A stretch of 28,047 nucleotides of DNA from Kiritimatiellia bacterium (GTDB lineage: Bacteria > Verrucomicrobiota > Kiritimatiellia > RFP12 > UBA1067), in assembly GCA_017405115.1 (NCBI GenBank), contig JAFRBA010000148.1, forward strand, positions 1 through 28,047, read 5' to 3'. The notes under the pieces are model-generated. The model saw only the letters and a program-made list of their open reading frames with translations, did no database searches and was not told where the DNA came from. A program made the position numbers and the translations under genes. Numbering within the stretch: position 1 is the first letter of the stretch; every line of letters starts with the position of its first letter. Of this stretch, positions 6,749-16,100 are shown one piece after another.

Positions 6749-8314
6749 CTACTTCTTTATAAGGTGCTTGGAGACGGAACCTGCCGCGATGTGCTCAACC
6801 AGCAGAAGCTCGAGGTTGGAGAACTCGACGTCCTTGCGCTTGTCGGTGTTCCCGTCGAGGCAAATGTATATCTGCGCGGCGTCCGGCGGCACGCGCGCGA
6901 TGATCACGCCGCGGCGCACGCCGTTCGCGTCCGGCTTGGAGAACGTCGCGTAGTCGGAGTACTTCCACATCCAACCCTTGCGGCCCATCCAGGAGACAAG
7001 GCCTCGCCCGAAACCCTTCATGTCGAACGACAGCGCATACCAGTCGCCTAGCGTCCGCGCGGGCAGGAACTTGCTCACGTGCCCGTTCTTGCCCGGCTTC
7101 AGGCCGGCGACGAGGTTCGTGTAAGTCCCGTCGGCCTTCATCTCGGCCCTGCGGCGGGCGACGTATTCAAGCGGCTTCGTGTTCGCGTCCAGCACGTTGC
7201 GGAAGCCGGGAAGCGGCTCCTCCCATGTCCTGTATCCCTTCCATCTTGTCATCGCACGGACTATCGGCGGCTGCCTCCACTCGATGAACGGATGGTGCTC
7301 CCCGTAGATCCAGATGTATCCGTCGCTGGCCCTCACGGCGTCGCGGATGTTTGCGTCGAGCGCGGCCACGCGCGAGCCATTGACCTCCGGAAGATACCAC
7401 GGGCTGTTTGTCGGCGACGCGTAGCCGTCCAAGTAGAAGCCGTACCCGACCATGTTCTGCGCGCGGTACTTGGCGCGGTTGGACGGTGCTACCAGCTGAA
7501 GCACCCCCGTCATCTGGCGCGAGGCGGCCTTCGCGAAGTCGCAGCGCGCCGCCTGGTAGTGGTAGGCGTTCTCGTCGCCGTCGCAGACGCGGGCCGTTGG
7601 CGGCAACGCGTCGAGCATGCCGTTCAGGAATGCCGGCCAGAGGTCTTTCTTGCGGATCATCGTCGCACGCGGATCCGCCTCGCACCTTCCGTATTCCGAA
7701 TCCAGCGCGAAGAAGAAGAACGACAGGAGGTCCATGTCGGGGAACGCCTTGAACGCCCCGCCGAAGAACTGCGCGCCGCGGCGGCGCATGAGGCGCACGG
7801 ACTCATCCCACGGCGGATCCTTCTCCGGGTCCCAGAAGTACTGCCGCGACTTGAAGTAGTCCTCTGCGTCCAGCACCATGCCCCTGAGCCCTCCTTCCTT
7901 GGCAAGGCGCGCCAGGACGGCGAGGTTGTTCGCTGCGAGTTCCCAGGCCGCGTCGTCCGTGAGCGCCAGGCGTGGACGCGGCTGGCCCCAGAAATGCAGC
8001 ATGCTCCACTCTAGGCCTGGCTTCTTCACCAGCTCCTGTATCTGCGGCTTGAATCTGGAGACGTCCTCCCACCGCCATCTCGCCCCGTTCATCAGGTAGC
8101 AGCTGTTTATTTCCTCGCCCTTGGCGTTCTTGGTCTTGACTATGAACGAAAATCCGTCGGAACCGCATTTGGCGATTGCGTCGGCGTTGGCGAGAATCTC
8201 CGCCGGCGAGGCGTCGAGCGTGTCCCACCCGTGGAATATCAGCTTGGGTGCCGCCTGTGAGCCCAGCGCCGCCGCCATTGCCAGAATGCACGCCGATATC
8301 TTGGTTATTTGCAC
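6749..8314 (-). CDS. secreted glycosidase-like protein of unknown family, paralogue B
   Basis: A 521-residue exported protein related to its downstream neighbour. Shared features in the same order are an N-terminal HGWDTLDASPAEILANADAI block (HGWDLLDSDTSDLLANADAL in A), the acidic motif D149-x-E151-D152 (LDAEDY), D245-x-D247-E248 (DGDENAY) and E339 (WIYGEH), then a beta-rich C-terminal domain. The start is taken as the GTG at 8314: it is preceded by GGAGG at 6-nt spacing and begins a good signal peptide (QITKISACILAMAAALGSQA). The frame stays open to 8665, but that stretch has Arg/Ala-rich shadow composition and overlaps the upstream gene. The gap to the upstream gene is 20 bp. Substrate and GH family are unknown; two copies in one operon suggest cleavage of related linkages. 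Confidence 0.75.
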   Translation of the reverse strand: MQITKISACILAMAAALGSQAAPKLIFHGWDTLDASPAEILANADAIAKCGSDGFSFIVKTKNAKGEEINSCYLMNGARWRWEDVSRFKPQIQELVKKPGLEWSMLHFWGQPRPRLALTDDAAWELAANNLAVLARLAKEGGLRGMVLDAEDYFKSRQYFWDPEKDPPWDESVRLMRRRGAQFFGGAFKAFPDMDLLSFFFFALDSEYGRCEADPRATMIRKKDLWPAFLNGMLDALPPTARVCDGDENAYHYQAARCDFAKAASRQMTGVLQLVAPSNRAKYRAQNMVGYGFYLDGYASPTNSPWYLPEVNGSRVAALDANIRDAVRASDGYIWIYGEHHPFIEWRQPPIVRAMTRWKGYRTWEEPLPGFRNVLDANTKPLEYVARRRAEMKADGTYTNLVAGLKPGKNGHVSKFLPARTLGDWYALSFDMKGFGRGLVSWMGRKGWMWKYSDYATFSKPDANGVRRGVIIARVPPDAAQIYICLDGNTDKRKDVEFSNLELLLVEHIAAGSVSKHLIKK

Positions 8315-8334
8315 TGTCGACCTCCGTAACTTAA

Positions 8335-9885
8335 TTATCTGCCGCACGAGACGTTGGCTGCGTGCATGCGACGCCGGATCCGTCTCGCAGACTCCTTCCA
8401 TTCGTCCTTCGAGCTCCAGAAGAGCTCTGCTTGGGCAAGCGTCGCGAAAGCCAGCGGCGGGTTGTACTCGGCCACGGTGTTGTACTCGTATGGCGGGTGC
8501 TTCTCGGCGCGCGTCATCCTGAAGAAGTCGACCACCTGCGGGCCCATGCGCATCCACTTGTCGTCGAAGACGTCCTTGTAGCCGTCGACGAGCTTCCTGT
8601 CGCGGTCCAACAGCCGCACGCCGGCACAGCCGAGCATGTACGGCCCCGGCTGGTGCGCCCAGCACGTCCAGTCCTGGAGCAGCGCCTTCCAGACGAGGCC
8701 GGCGCGGCGATCCGAGGCCAGTATCTTCCTTGCCATCGGCACGGCGTCAGGGGACATCACGTCGGGAGTCGCGCCGATCACCCCGGGGATCAGCCTGTCC
8801 ACTGGGAAGCCGCCCCAGTTCTCCCACAGTATGTCGATGTCCTTGTCGGTCTTCTCGATTGTCTCGATGCGTCTCTTGACCGAATTGGCGTGCAGCCCGA
8901 AGACGATCGGCAGGCCCGGGCGCTTCGCGCGTATCTTGCGTGCCGTGTCGTTCACCAGGTCGACGACGCATTCCGCCACGAGCCTGCCGCCGATGGTCTC
9001 GGACGAAAGTTCGGTGAACGACTGGAAGTATATCCCGTCGCCCGGCAACTGACCCCACACGGTCTCCCACTCGTGCACGATCGCCGAGCTGATTTCGGCG
9101 ATCTTCGAGAGGTCCGCGTCGCGGCAATCCGTGCTCCAGCCCCATGCGAAGCCCCAGAAGACGTCAAGGCCCCAGTCATGCGCCTCGCGCACGACCTCGG
9201 CGGCGTTGACCGGCGGGAACTCGTTCCAGAGGATTACGCGGTTCAGCCTGCTGCGGGCGAACTCCCGGAACGAGAGCCTGTAGTCGTCGATCACATGGCC
9301 CCATGTGAACAGCGACCTGACCGGCGTCTCGGGGGCCGTGGCGTAGACATAGTCCGGCATCTTCTCCAGCTTGAAGAATACGTCCTCATAGGCCATGTTG
9401 CGCCACTGCACAGACGCGTCGGTCAGGTCTGGCTTCACGATGTCGGCGAACTCGAACGCGCCCCACAGGACGGCGCGCGGCGTGTCACCGGCGATCGCGA
9501 CGATGTTCGTGCCGCCGACTGTGCGGGTCTTGACAACATACCCGCCCTTCGGGACCACGGTATCGCCCAGTTCCGCCACCAGGGCGGGGTTGTTGTCCGG
9601 CCGTCCGACGAGAATCAGGTGCTTCTTGTCGACGTGCGTCCCCCCGGCCTTCTCCATCGCGAGCACATAGGAGGTCGTAGTGCCGTGGTCGCGCATGATC
9701 GGGGCAGCCGCCTCCGACAGAACCTGCAGCGCGCGGCCCTCCGGGCCCTGGTTAGAGCCGTACACGACCTTCCAGTCGCGCGCCGGGTTAATCGGAGCGA
9801 ATCCGGCGAAAGCCGAGAGGCAAAAGCCAGAGAGGACGGTCGCCGCCGCCCAATGCGTCTTGCGGGCGTGATGTGAATGCGTCAT
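8335..9885 (-). CDS. secreted glycoside-hydrolase-like protein with a GH20/GH67-type N-terminal domain
   Basis: A 516-residue exported protein, signal peptide about residues 1-28. Residues about 35-150 look like the small alpha/beta domain placed before the catalytic barrel in GH20, GH67 and related enzymes: a short strand ILVGRP, a linker, then GGYVVKTR and GDTPRAVLWGAFEFAD, the typical 'one may be turned into a barrel neighbour' ending. The rest reads as a TIM barrel with acidic and aromatic residues at strand ends (LNRVILWNEFPP, FWGFAWGW, FQSFTELS, ILWENWGGFP). E and D residues in these motifs are candidate catalytic groups. The ATG follows AGGA. It is second in the operon, after the beta-helix protein. 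An exo-acting glycosidase is likely, but the family and substrate are not fixed by what I can see. Confidence 0.75.
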   Translation of the reverse strand: MTHSHHARKTHWAAATVLSGFCLSAFAGFAPINPARDWKVVYGSNQGPEGRALQVLSEAAAPIMRDHGTTTSYVLAMEKAGGTHVDKKHLILVGRPDNNPALVAELGDTVVPKGGYVVKTRTVGGTNIVAIAGDTPRAVLWGAFEFADIVKPDLTDASVQWRNMAYEDVFFKLEKMPDYVYATAPETPVRSLFTWGHVIDDYRLSFREFARSRLNRVILWNEFPPVNAAEVVREAHDWGLDVFWGFAWGWSTDCRDADLSKIAEISSAIVHEWETVWGQLPGDGIYFQSFTELSSETIGGRLVAECVVDLVNDTARKIRAKRPGLPIVFGLHANSVKRRIETIEKTDKDIDILWENWGGFPVDRLIPGVIGATPDVMSPDAVPMARKILASDRRAGLVWKALLQDWTCWAHQPGPYMLGCAGVRLLDRDRKLVDGYKDVFDDKWMRMGPQVVDFFRMTRAEKHPPYEYNTVAEYNPPLAFATLAQAELFWSSKDEWKESARRIRRRMHAANVSCGR

Positions 9886-9928
9886 GTCTTTTCCTGCTTG
9901 TCGTTATCCTGAATTGCAGATGACCGAA

Positions 9929-11968
9929 CTAAAGGAGAAGGAGCAAACAGCCTTTCTCCCGGCTGCCGTCGTTCTCGGCCGGCCCGATGTCGAGCCCGCC
10001 GCCGAAGAAGCGCGCGTGGCCGTAGAAGTCCCTGTCGCCAAGCGCCTCGAGAATCCAGGCGTCCGAACACGCCCGATTGCATAGCGGCGACCTCGGTCGC
10101 GGCATGTAGGGGGTCGCCGGATCACGCGAGAACTTCAAGTCAGTGCGCACGGCCTTGAAGCAGTTGGTGCACTTGTCCGGCAGACTCTCGTCATCAATAT
10201 GCGAATACGTACAGTTGACCATCGTCGGATATGAGCCTGACCGAAAGTCCCTCGGTATGGACGAATACTTGTTGTCGAGAAAGACAGTGTTGTAGCAAAC
10301 CGCTCCCGGCCTGACCATGTCGCCATAGGCACCGCTTTGGGACATGTTGCCAATATACAAGCAGTTGATGATGGTCTTCGCTTCCGTAATGGCGTTTATG
10401 TACTGGAAATTGTCCTTGAAAATGCAGTTCGCGTTGGTGTAGGTCAAGTCGCCCGTGTCAACCGATATTCCGCCCGAGCCATATGTCGAACGGTTGTCCG
10501 CGACAAAGCACCGAGAGAACTGGCAGTTCTTGAATATCCATGTGTCAGTGTGGATGTTGGTGAGGATGGAGTCCTCAAAATTGACGTACTGGCAAACACA
10601 GCCAGAACCGTTGTCGAGCACAAAGCCGGAAACCACGCACCCAACGGCCAAAGGCGCCTTGTCGCGGCTGTCCGCGCCGAGAGCGCACGCTGTGGCTGCC
10701 ATGTTGTAGCGGAAGGTGCAATTCGTAATGCTCAGGCCGGCCGCGCCGCACCAAATGGCGCCGCCCTTTTTCACGCCCCCCGTCGCCGCGTTGTATTCAA
10801 ACGTCGAGTCCGCGACATAGCCGCGGTTCAGACAGATGGCTCCGCCGTAGCCTGTGCCATTGGCTGTGCCATTCACCACGTTGCTGGTAAAATAGCACCC
10901 TTCGACATGAACCTCCGTCTGGGCTGACTGCATGATCGCGCCGCCATTGTAATTGCCTACGCCGCCGCTGAAGGTGCAATTGACGAATCGCATCGTCACG
11001 ATATCCCCTTCTTTCTTGTAGAGGCTGACAGTGCCGCCGTATCCGGGCGAGGTGTTGTTCGTGAAGGCGCAGTCGATGATGGTTCCGGCGCGGTCGTACC
11101 ACAACGCGCCGCCGCCGCTCTCGACATAGCCCGTGCGCGCAACGTTGCCGACAAACGCGCAGTTGCTGACAACGGCACACATGGCCAGACCGCCCCCGCC
11201 ATAACCGTTGTTCTCTATGAACTTGCAATCGTAGACCGAAGCTCCGCTGACGCCGCCGCCTTTGTTCGCCGCCGTGTTGCCGATAAAGGTGCATCCCCTG
11301 ACTATTGATGCGCCTCTCAAGCCGCCGCCCTCGTTACCATAGTTGTTGGTGAACACGCAGTCTACGGCGCCTTGATATGTGGCATCGTTGCACCACATCG
11401 CGCCGCCGAAGTGTCCGCCCGCACCATCCGTGCGGTTGTCTGCGAAATAGCATTTTCGCGCAAACCCTATTCGGATGGCTCCGCCTCCTCCCTGCCAGCT
11501 TCCTGCAGCATAGTTGTTGGAGATCACGCAGTCGATCGCATGCGCATAGTTATTGCCAAAAAACGCGCCTCCGTCACTCGCCGTATATCCGCCCGTCAGC
11601 GTCAAGTTCGACACGCAGGCGATCGAAGACGCGCTAGACCCCCTTAGACTCAAGATGCGACAGCCCGCCGCAGATCCGCCGCCCAGAAGCACAGTGTCTT
11701 CAGGGCCGTCACCAAGCCCGATTATGCCATGGCCGCCCGACGTCAGCGACAGGTGCGAGCCGGACGCCATTTCGACGTCCTTGAGGTCGTAGACGCCCGG
11801 TTTGAGCAGGACGTTGCGGTAGGAGCTGATGTGCGCGAGCGCGTTGGTGAGCGCCGTGACGTTGCCGACGCCGCCGGGTGCCGGAATCTCGATGTCGTCG
11901 GCAGCCAACGACACGCAGACGGAAAGCGCAACGGCGACGCCAAGAGCAGTCTTTCTGAGTTCTGTCAT
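9929..11968 (-). CDS. secreted right-handed parallel beta-helix protein
   Basis: A 679-residue exported protein with signal peptide MTELRKTALGVAVALSVCVS. Nearly the whole chain consists of beta-helix coils with the recurring pattern C-x-F-x-x-N followed by GGGA/GGAI (for example DCVFTNNYGNEGGG, GCTFIGNTAANKGGG, NCAFVGNVARTGY). This matches polymorphic-outer-membrane-protein and pectate-lyase-like solenoids. The C-terminal part ends with GGGLDIGP and an odd poly-Leu tail (CLLLLL). It is probably cell-surface or secreted; it may bind or cleave polysaccharide, but no lyase active site is evident. The start at 11968 is the ATG of the signal peptide, with AAGGAAG upstream; the frame is open to 12016 but has no signal there. 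It is first in the operon and has a promoter at 12015-12044. Confidence 0.8.
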   Translation of the reverse strand: MTELRKTALGVAVALSVCVSLAADDIEIPAPGGVGNVTALTNALAHISSYRNVLLKPGVYDLKDVEMASGSHLSLTSGGHGIIGLGDGPEDTVLLGGGSAAGCRILSLRGSSASSIACVSNLTLTGGYTASDGGAFFGNNYAHAIDCVISNNYAAGSWQGGGGAIRIGFARKCYFADNRTDGAGGHFGGAMWCNDATYQGAVDCVFTNNYGNEGGGLRGASIVRGCTFIGNTAANKGGGVSGASVYDCKFIENNGYGGGGLAMCAVVSNCAFVGNVARTGYVESGGGALWYDRAGTIIDCAFTNNTSPGYGGTVSLYKKEGDIVTMRFVNCTFSGGVGNYNGGAIMQSAQTEVHVEGCYFTSNVVNGTANGTGYGGAICLNRGYVADSTFEYNAATGGVKKGGAIWCGAAGLSITNCTFRYNMAATACALGADSRDKAPLAVGCVVSGFVLDNGSGCVCQYVNFEDSILTNIHTDTWIFKNCQFSRCFVADNRSTYGSGGISVDTGDLTYTNANCIFKDNFQYINAITEAKTIINCLYIGNMSQSGAYGDMVRPGAVCYNTVFLDNKYSSIPRDFRSGSYPTMVNCTYSHIDDESLPDKCTNCFKAVRTDLKFSRDPATPYMPRPRSPLCNRACSDAWILEALGDRDFYGHARFFGGGLDIGPAENDGSREKGCLLLLL

Positions 11969-12014
11969 AGATCTTCCTTTCTTGTCATTGATCCCCAAGC
12001 CTCCATACGCACGC

Positions 12015-12044
12015 ATTATACACTATCGCCCATCAAATCCGCAA
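12015..12044 (-). promoter_or_regulatory. promoter of the glycan-utilisation operon
   Basis: On the minus strand TATAAT (12015-12020) and TTGCGG (12039-12044) are 18 bp apart. The transcript would start near 12008 and give a leader of about 40 nt before the beta-helix start at 11968. The -10 is perfect and the -35 is weak. All genes from here down to 955 are on the same strand with gaps of 43 bp or less and no other obvious promoter. The rest of the gap to the cysteine synthase gene (12045-12163) shows no gene. Confidence 0.5.
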
Positions 12045-12163
12045 GCATGTCATGGGGCATTTTTTCGCAAATAAAACCTCACGATTTTGACTACGAACGC
12101 ATAATCGCCACCCTTGCAGCCCCTAAGGAGCCCATCACAGGACGATGTCGCGTATATCGGGGG

Positions 12164-13096
12164 CTACTCCCCGTCAAAGAGCGGCGTGGAGAAGTAGCGC
12201 TCCGCAGTGTCCGGCAGGACCGTCACGACGGTCTTGCCTGGCCCCAGCTTCTTGGCGAGCTGCAGCGCGGCGTAGACGTTCGTGCCGGCGGAGATCCCGG
12301 CAAGCAGGCCCTCCTTCCGGGCCAGGTCGCGCGAAGTCTCAAGCGCGTCCTCGTCGGACACGACGCATATGTTCGAATAGATCGTCTTGTTCAGGTTCTC
12401 GGGTATGAGCCCGTCGCCTATGCCCATCTGCAGGTGCGTGCCGACGGTGCCGCCCGCCAGGATCGCGGCGTTCTCCGGCTCGACCGCCCATATCTCGATG
12501 CCGGGGTTCTGCGCCCGCAGCACCTCTCCGATTCCGCTGAGCGTGCCGCCGGTGCCGATGCCGGAGCAGAAGCCGTGGATGGGCCTGGCGGCCTGCTCCA
12601 TGATCTCGAGCGCAGTGTGATGCTTGTGCGCCGCCGGATTCGCGGGGTTGGAGAACTGCTGCGGAACGTACACCTTCGGATCGGCCCTGCGCATCTCCTC
12701 CGCGCGGCGCACGCACTCGGCGATCGCGTCGCCGATGTTGCCGGCGTCGTGCACCAGCACGACCTCCGCGCCATAGTGGCGCATCAGCTTGCGGCGCTCC
12801 TCTGAGACGGAGTCGGGCATGATTATGACCGTGCGATAGCCGCGCACGGCGCCGACAAGCGCAAGCCCTATCCCCTGGTTGCCGCTCGTCGGCTCCACGA
12901 TCACGGAGTCCGGCCCTATGAGGCCCCTCTTCTCCGCATCGCAGATCATGTTCCAGGCGGTTCTGGTCTTTATGGAACCGCCGACGTTCAGCGCCTCGAA
13001 CTTCACGAGCACCTCGGCAGAGCCGGCGCCAACCATGCGATGCAGGCGCACAAGCGGAGTGTGCCCTATCGCGTCCAGTATCGTTTCGGAAATCAT
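12164..13096 (-). CDS. cysK: cysteine synthase (O-acetylserine sulfhydrylase), PLP-dependent
   Basis: A 310-residue cytoplasmic enzyme of full length. It makes cysteine from O-acetylserine and sulfide. Visible signatures: PLP lysine K43 in GGSIKTR, the substrate loop TSGNQG at 70-75, the PLP-phosphate loop GTGGT at 181-185, and the pyridine-binding Ser in GISAGTN near 268. The loop has Gln where TSGNTG is commoner, and the lysine motif is GSIKTR rather than GSVKDR; I recall the same combination in a branch of gut-bacterial cysteine synthases, so it should be active. Cystathionine beta-synthase-like activity cannot be excluded. The ATG at 13096 has no Shine-Dalgarno sequence but lies 7 nt behind a consensus extended -10 box, so the mRNA is predicted to be leaderless. 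It is unrelated to the flanking carbohydrate genes. Confidence 0.92.
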   Translation of the reverse strand: MISETILDAIGHTPLVRLHRMVGAGSAEVLVKFEALNVGGSIKTRTAWNMICDAEKRGLIGPDSVIVEPTSGNQGIGLALVGAVRGYRTVIIMPDSVSEERRKLMRHYGAEVVLVHDAGNIGDAIAECVRRAEEMRRADPKVYVPQQFSNPANPAAHKHHTALEIMEQAARPIHGFCSGIGTGGTLSGIGEVLRAQNPGIEIWAVEPENAAILAGGTVGTHLQMGIGDGLIPENLNKTIYSNICVVSDEDALETSRDLARKEGLLAGISAGTNVYAALQLAKKLGPGKTVVTVLPDTAERYFSTPLFDGE

Positions 13097-13103
13097 GCGG
13101 GGT

Positions 13104-13112
13104 ATTATAGCA
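13104..13112 (-). promoter_or_regulatory. extended -10 promoter giving a leaderless cysK mRNA
   Basis: The minus strand reads TGCTATAAT, a perfect extended -10, then ACCCCGC and the ATG at 13096. Counting from the last T of the -10 as -7, transcription would begin at the ATG or one base before it. There is no ribosome-binding sequence between. The -35 region would overlap the end of the debranching-enzyme gene and has no match to consensus. Confidence 0.6.
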
Positions 13113-13133
13113 TAATCGCGGCGGTGGCGGACA

Positions 13134-16100
13134 CTACCTGCGCGAGGCGCCGCCCAGCCTGAGCCAGACGCGCAGAAGCTCGCTCACGCTCCAGGCCTGC
13201 GCCGCGCACCCCTTCTGCGCATGGGGGGAATCGCCGTCCGCTATCTCGCTCATGTGGCCGACGCATCCGGAGTTCAGGTTCTCGACCGCGCCTGCGAGCA
13301 GCGAAAGGGCCACCTCGCGCGAACACGCCTTCGTCGCGGCCAGCGCCTCCGCGTAGAGGGGGAAGGGCCACGCCCACGCCGTTCCGTTGTGGTATGCCGG
13401 CTTCCGCGACGTGTCCTCGTCGCCAGCGTACACGCCGCGGTAGAGCGGATGACCCGCGTTCAGCGAGCGGATTCCGCCAGGCACGAGAAGCTCCTCGGTG
13501 GCGCGCAGTATCGACGCGTCGTCCGTCACGCCAAGCGTAATGAGGAACAGCTGGTTCGGCCGTATCGTGTCCTCGGGCGTCGCGTCTTCCGCAGACTCCC
13601 CGTTCGGCGCGGCCAGACAGTCGCGGTAGCCGTGCTCCCACTTGAACAGGCGGTCGACGGACGCCTTCGCCCTGTCGGCCATCTCCTTCCGCCCGAGGAA
13701 GCGCAGCGCCGAAATCCAAAGCGCCTGCACCTCGACCGGATAGCCGACGCGCGGCGTACACGCGGGGTAGTTCGTGTCCATCCAGGTGAAGTGCGACGGC
13801 GACCATACAAGCCCCGATCCGGCGTCCACGCGTATGCCGTTGGGCGTGCCCTTTATGTAGTTGTTCACTATCGACTCGCACGTGGCATTGAGGGAGGCGA
13901 CGGCATGAGAGGCATGGGACGTGAGACATGAGGTTGCCGACACCTCCTGGACGCACCTCACGAACCAGAGAGGCGCGTCCACGGTGTCGCGGTTCCCCGC
14001 CGTCTTGCCGTAGATGATGTTGGGCAGCGTGCCGTTCTCCTCGAACGCCGCGAATGCCTGCAGTATGCGCAGCGCGTCGTCCGTCATGCCGGCAGCGATC
14101 ATGCCGCGCATGAATATGAACGTGTCGCGACCCCAGTCGAGGAACCACGGATAGCCGGCAATCACCGTCTTGAGGTCGTCGCGCCGGACGATGAACAGCT
14201 CCATCGCGCGGCGAAGCGCATCGCCGAAGGAAGCCGGCTCCTTCTCCTTCGCCGGCACGGCCCGGACCGGCGGCGTCGCAGGCGCCGGCGCATCCCTCTC
14301 GGCCGAGTAGCTTCCGACGATCGAGACGACGTCGCCTATCTTCATGTCCGCGCTGATCCAGCCCGGGCTGAACAGGTCTCCGCTCGGCTCCTGTCCGCGC
14401 GCGGCCTCCTCGGGATGCGCCACGTTGTATTCCCACTGCGGCTCGTGGTGGTAGACGCCCCCCGAGACGCGCATCCTGAACTCCCCGTCGGCAGGATGGA
14501 ACGCGAACCCGTCCTCCGTCTCCTCGCACTGCGCCGGGAAGAGCGCCTCGGCCCCGGCAAACGCCTTCGTAGTGGCGTGGAAGCTCCGCCATTCCACGTC
14601 CGGGCGGAACACGAGGCGCACCTGCTCGCCGACCTCGCGCGCCGCGGCCGCGGGACGTTCCACGGTGAGCGAGGCCTCGTTGCGCCCCTCCGCCAGGGAG
14701 AGCGTGAACACAAACGCCGTCTCGCGGCCCATGCCGCACGGCACGGAGAACTCCCACCTGGCATGGCGTCCGGACGGGTCGGCGGCGAAGCGCGTCACGC
14801 ACTGGCGGTCGAGCTCCCGCAGGTATCCCTCGCGCTGGAGCCAGCACCGAGTGCGCGACCAAAGGCACAGCCTGTCGGACGGCACCGACGGATTCGGATT
14901 GGCGGCGAGGATCGCGTCGTACTGCGAGAACAGCTCGCCCCAGCCCAGGCGCACCTGCGCCGCGGCGCCCGCGCCGTTGGACAGGACCGTGCGGGCGTCG
15001 GGATGCGCGCGAACCTCCTCGCCGGTCAGCGCCAGCCGCACCCTGGCGATTCCTGGCGGCGGCGGCACGAGGAACCGCGAATGCGTCCGCACGGCACGGC
15101 CGTTCTCGTAGCGCGAGACGTCGAGGCTCAGCACGCGGCAGCGCGTGCCGTCGCCACGGTACTCCGGCGCGACCATCACCACGCGATCGTCCACGGAGCG
15201 GAACACGCGGATCGTCTTCTCCGTCTCCGGGTCCACGAGACGCACGCGGAAGTGCGACGGCGCGGATATCTCAACGACCTGGCCCTCGGGGACCACTACG
15301 TCCCGCCGCACGTCGCGCGGCATCACGATGTGGAAAAGCGGCTTCGCGCCCGCCCCTCGCGTAGGCGCCGCCGCCGGCGCTGCGGCAGGCGCTTTGGCGG
15401 AGGCTCCGGGCGCCTCGAGGCACAGAACCTGCCCGGGGCCAAGCTGCACGGGACCGGCCGCCCTGACCGCCGTGCCCGTCAGCAGGTCGAAGGCCTCCTG
15501 TGCGTTGAACGCGCCTCGGTCCCAGTCTATTGTCGCCGGTGCGGCACAGTCGAGGTTGGCGAGGACGAGCAGCCCGTCGCGCGCCACAGCAAGCGTGTTT
15601 CCCTCGCCCCGCGTGACGACCCTGAGGTGGCACGGGCCGTCGAACGACGGATGCGTCGCGAGGATGCGGTTCAGCTTGGCTATGAGGCCTACCATGTTCG
15701 GCTCCGCGCCCCACGAGAGGTCGCCCTTGCCGTGGACGTCGATCTTCTCGCGGCAGTACCACTCCACTCCGTTGGCGATGCCCCACGCGCCCTGCCAGCT
15801 CAGCAGCGCCGCCAGCTGCACCCTGAGCCTCGCGTACGCCTCGCCCTTGTTTGCGAGGCGGTCGTTGTCATGCGTCTCGGCGAAGTGCACGAGCGTGCCG
15901 TAACGCTCCGAGCGCTCGATTGCGCCGGGCAGGTACCATTCGAAGGCTCCGCGGTCGTAGGTCTGGAAAATCTCGGAATACGCCCAGTCGAGGTTGGACA
16001 CGGCGAGCAGGCGGTCGGTCGCCTCTATCTTGCCGCCGAGGCCCTCGAGCAGGAAGACGGTGTCGGGGTACTCTTCGCGGACCTTTGCGACGATGTACTC

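Noticed and set aside
5231..7051. 606-aa plus-strand open frame
   Set aside because: It is antisense to the two secreted hydrolase-like genes, which have signal peptides and conserved motifs; the antisense translation has neither.
8315..8665. N-terminal extension of paralogue B
   Set aside because: Arg/Ala-rich shadow sequence overlapping the upstream gene; the GTG at 8314 has a GGAGG site and starts the signal peptide.
12045..12163. Possible terminator after cysK (weak stem near 12070-12100 followed by a T-rich stretch)
   Set aside because: The stem is short and imperfect and the T-run is broken, so it cannot be supported by eye.
13105..14868. 587-aa minus-strand open frame
   Set aside because: Same strand but out of phase with the debranching enzyme; no motifs and shadow-type composition.
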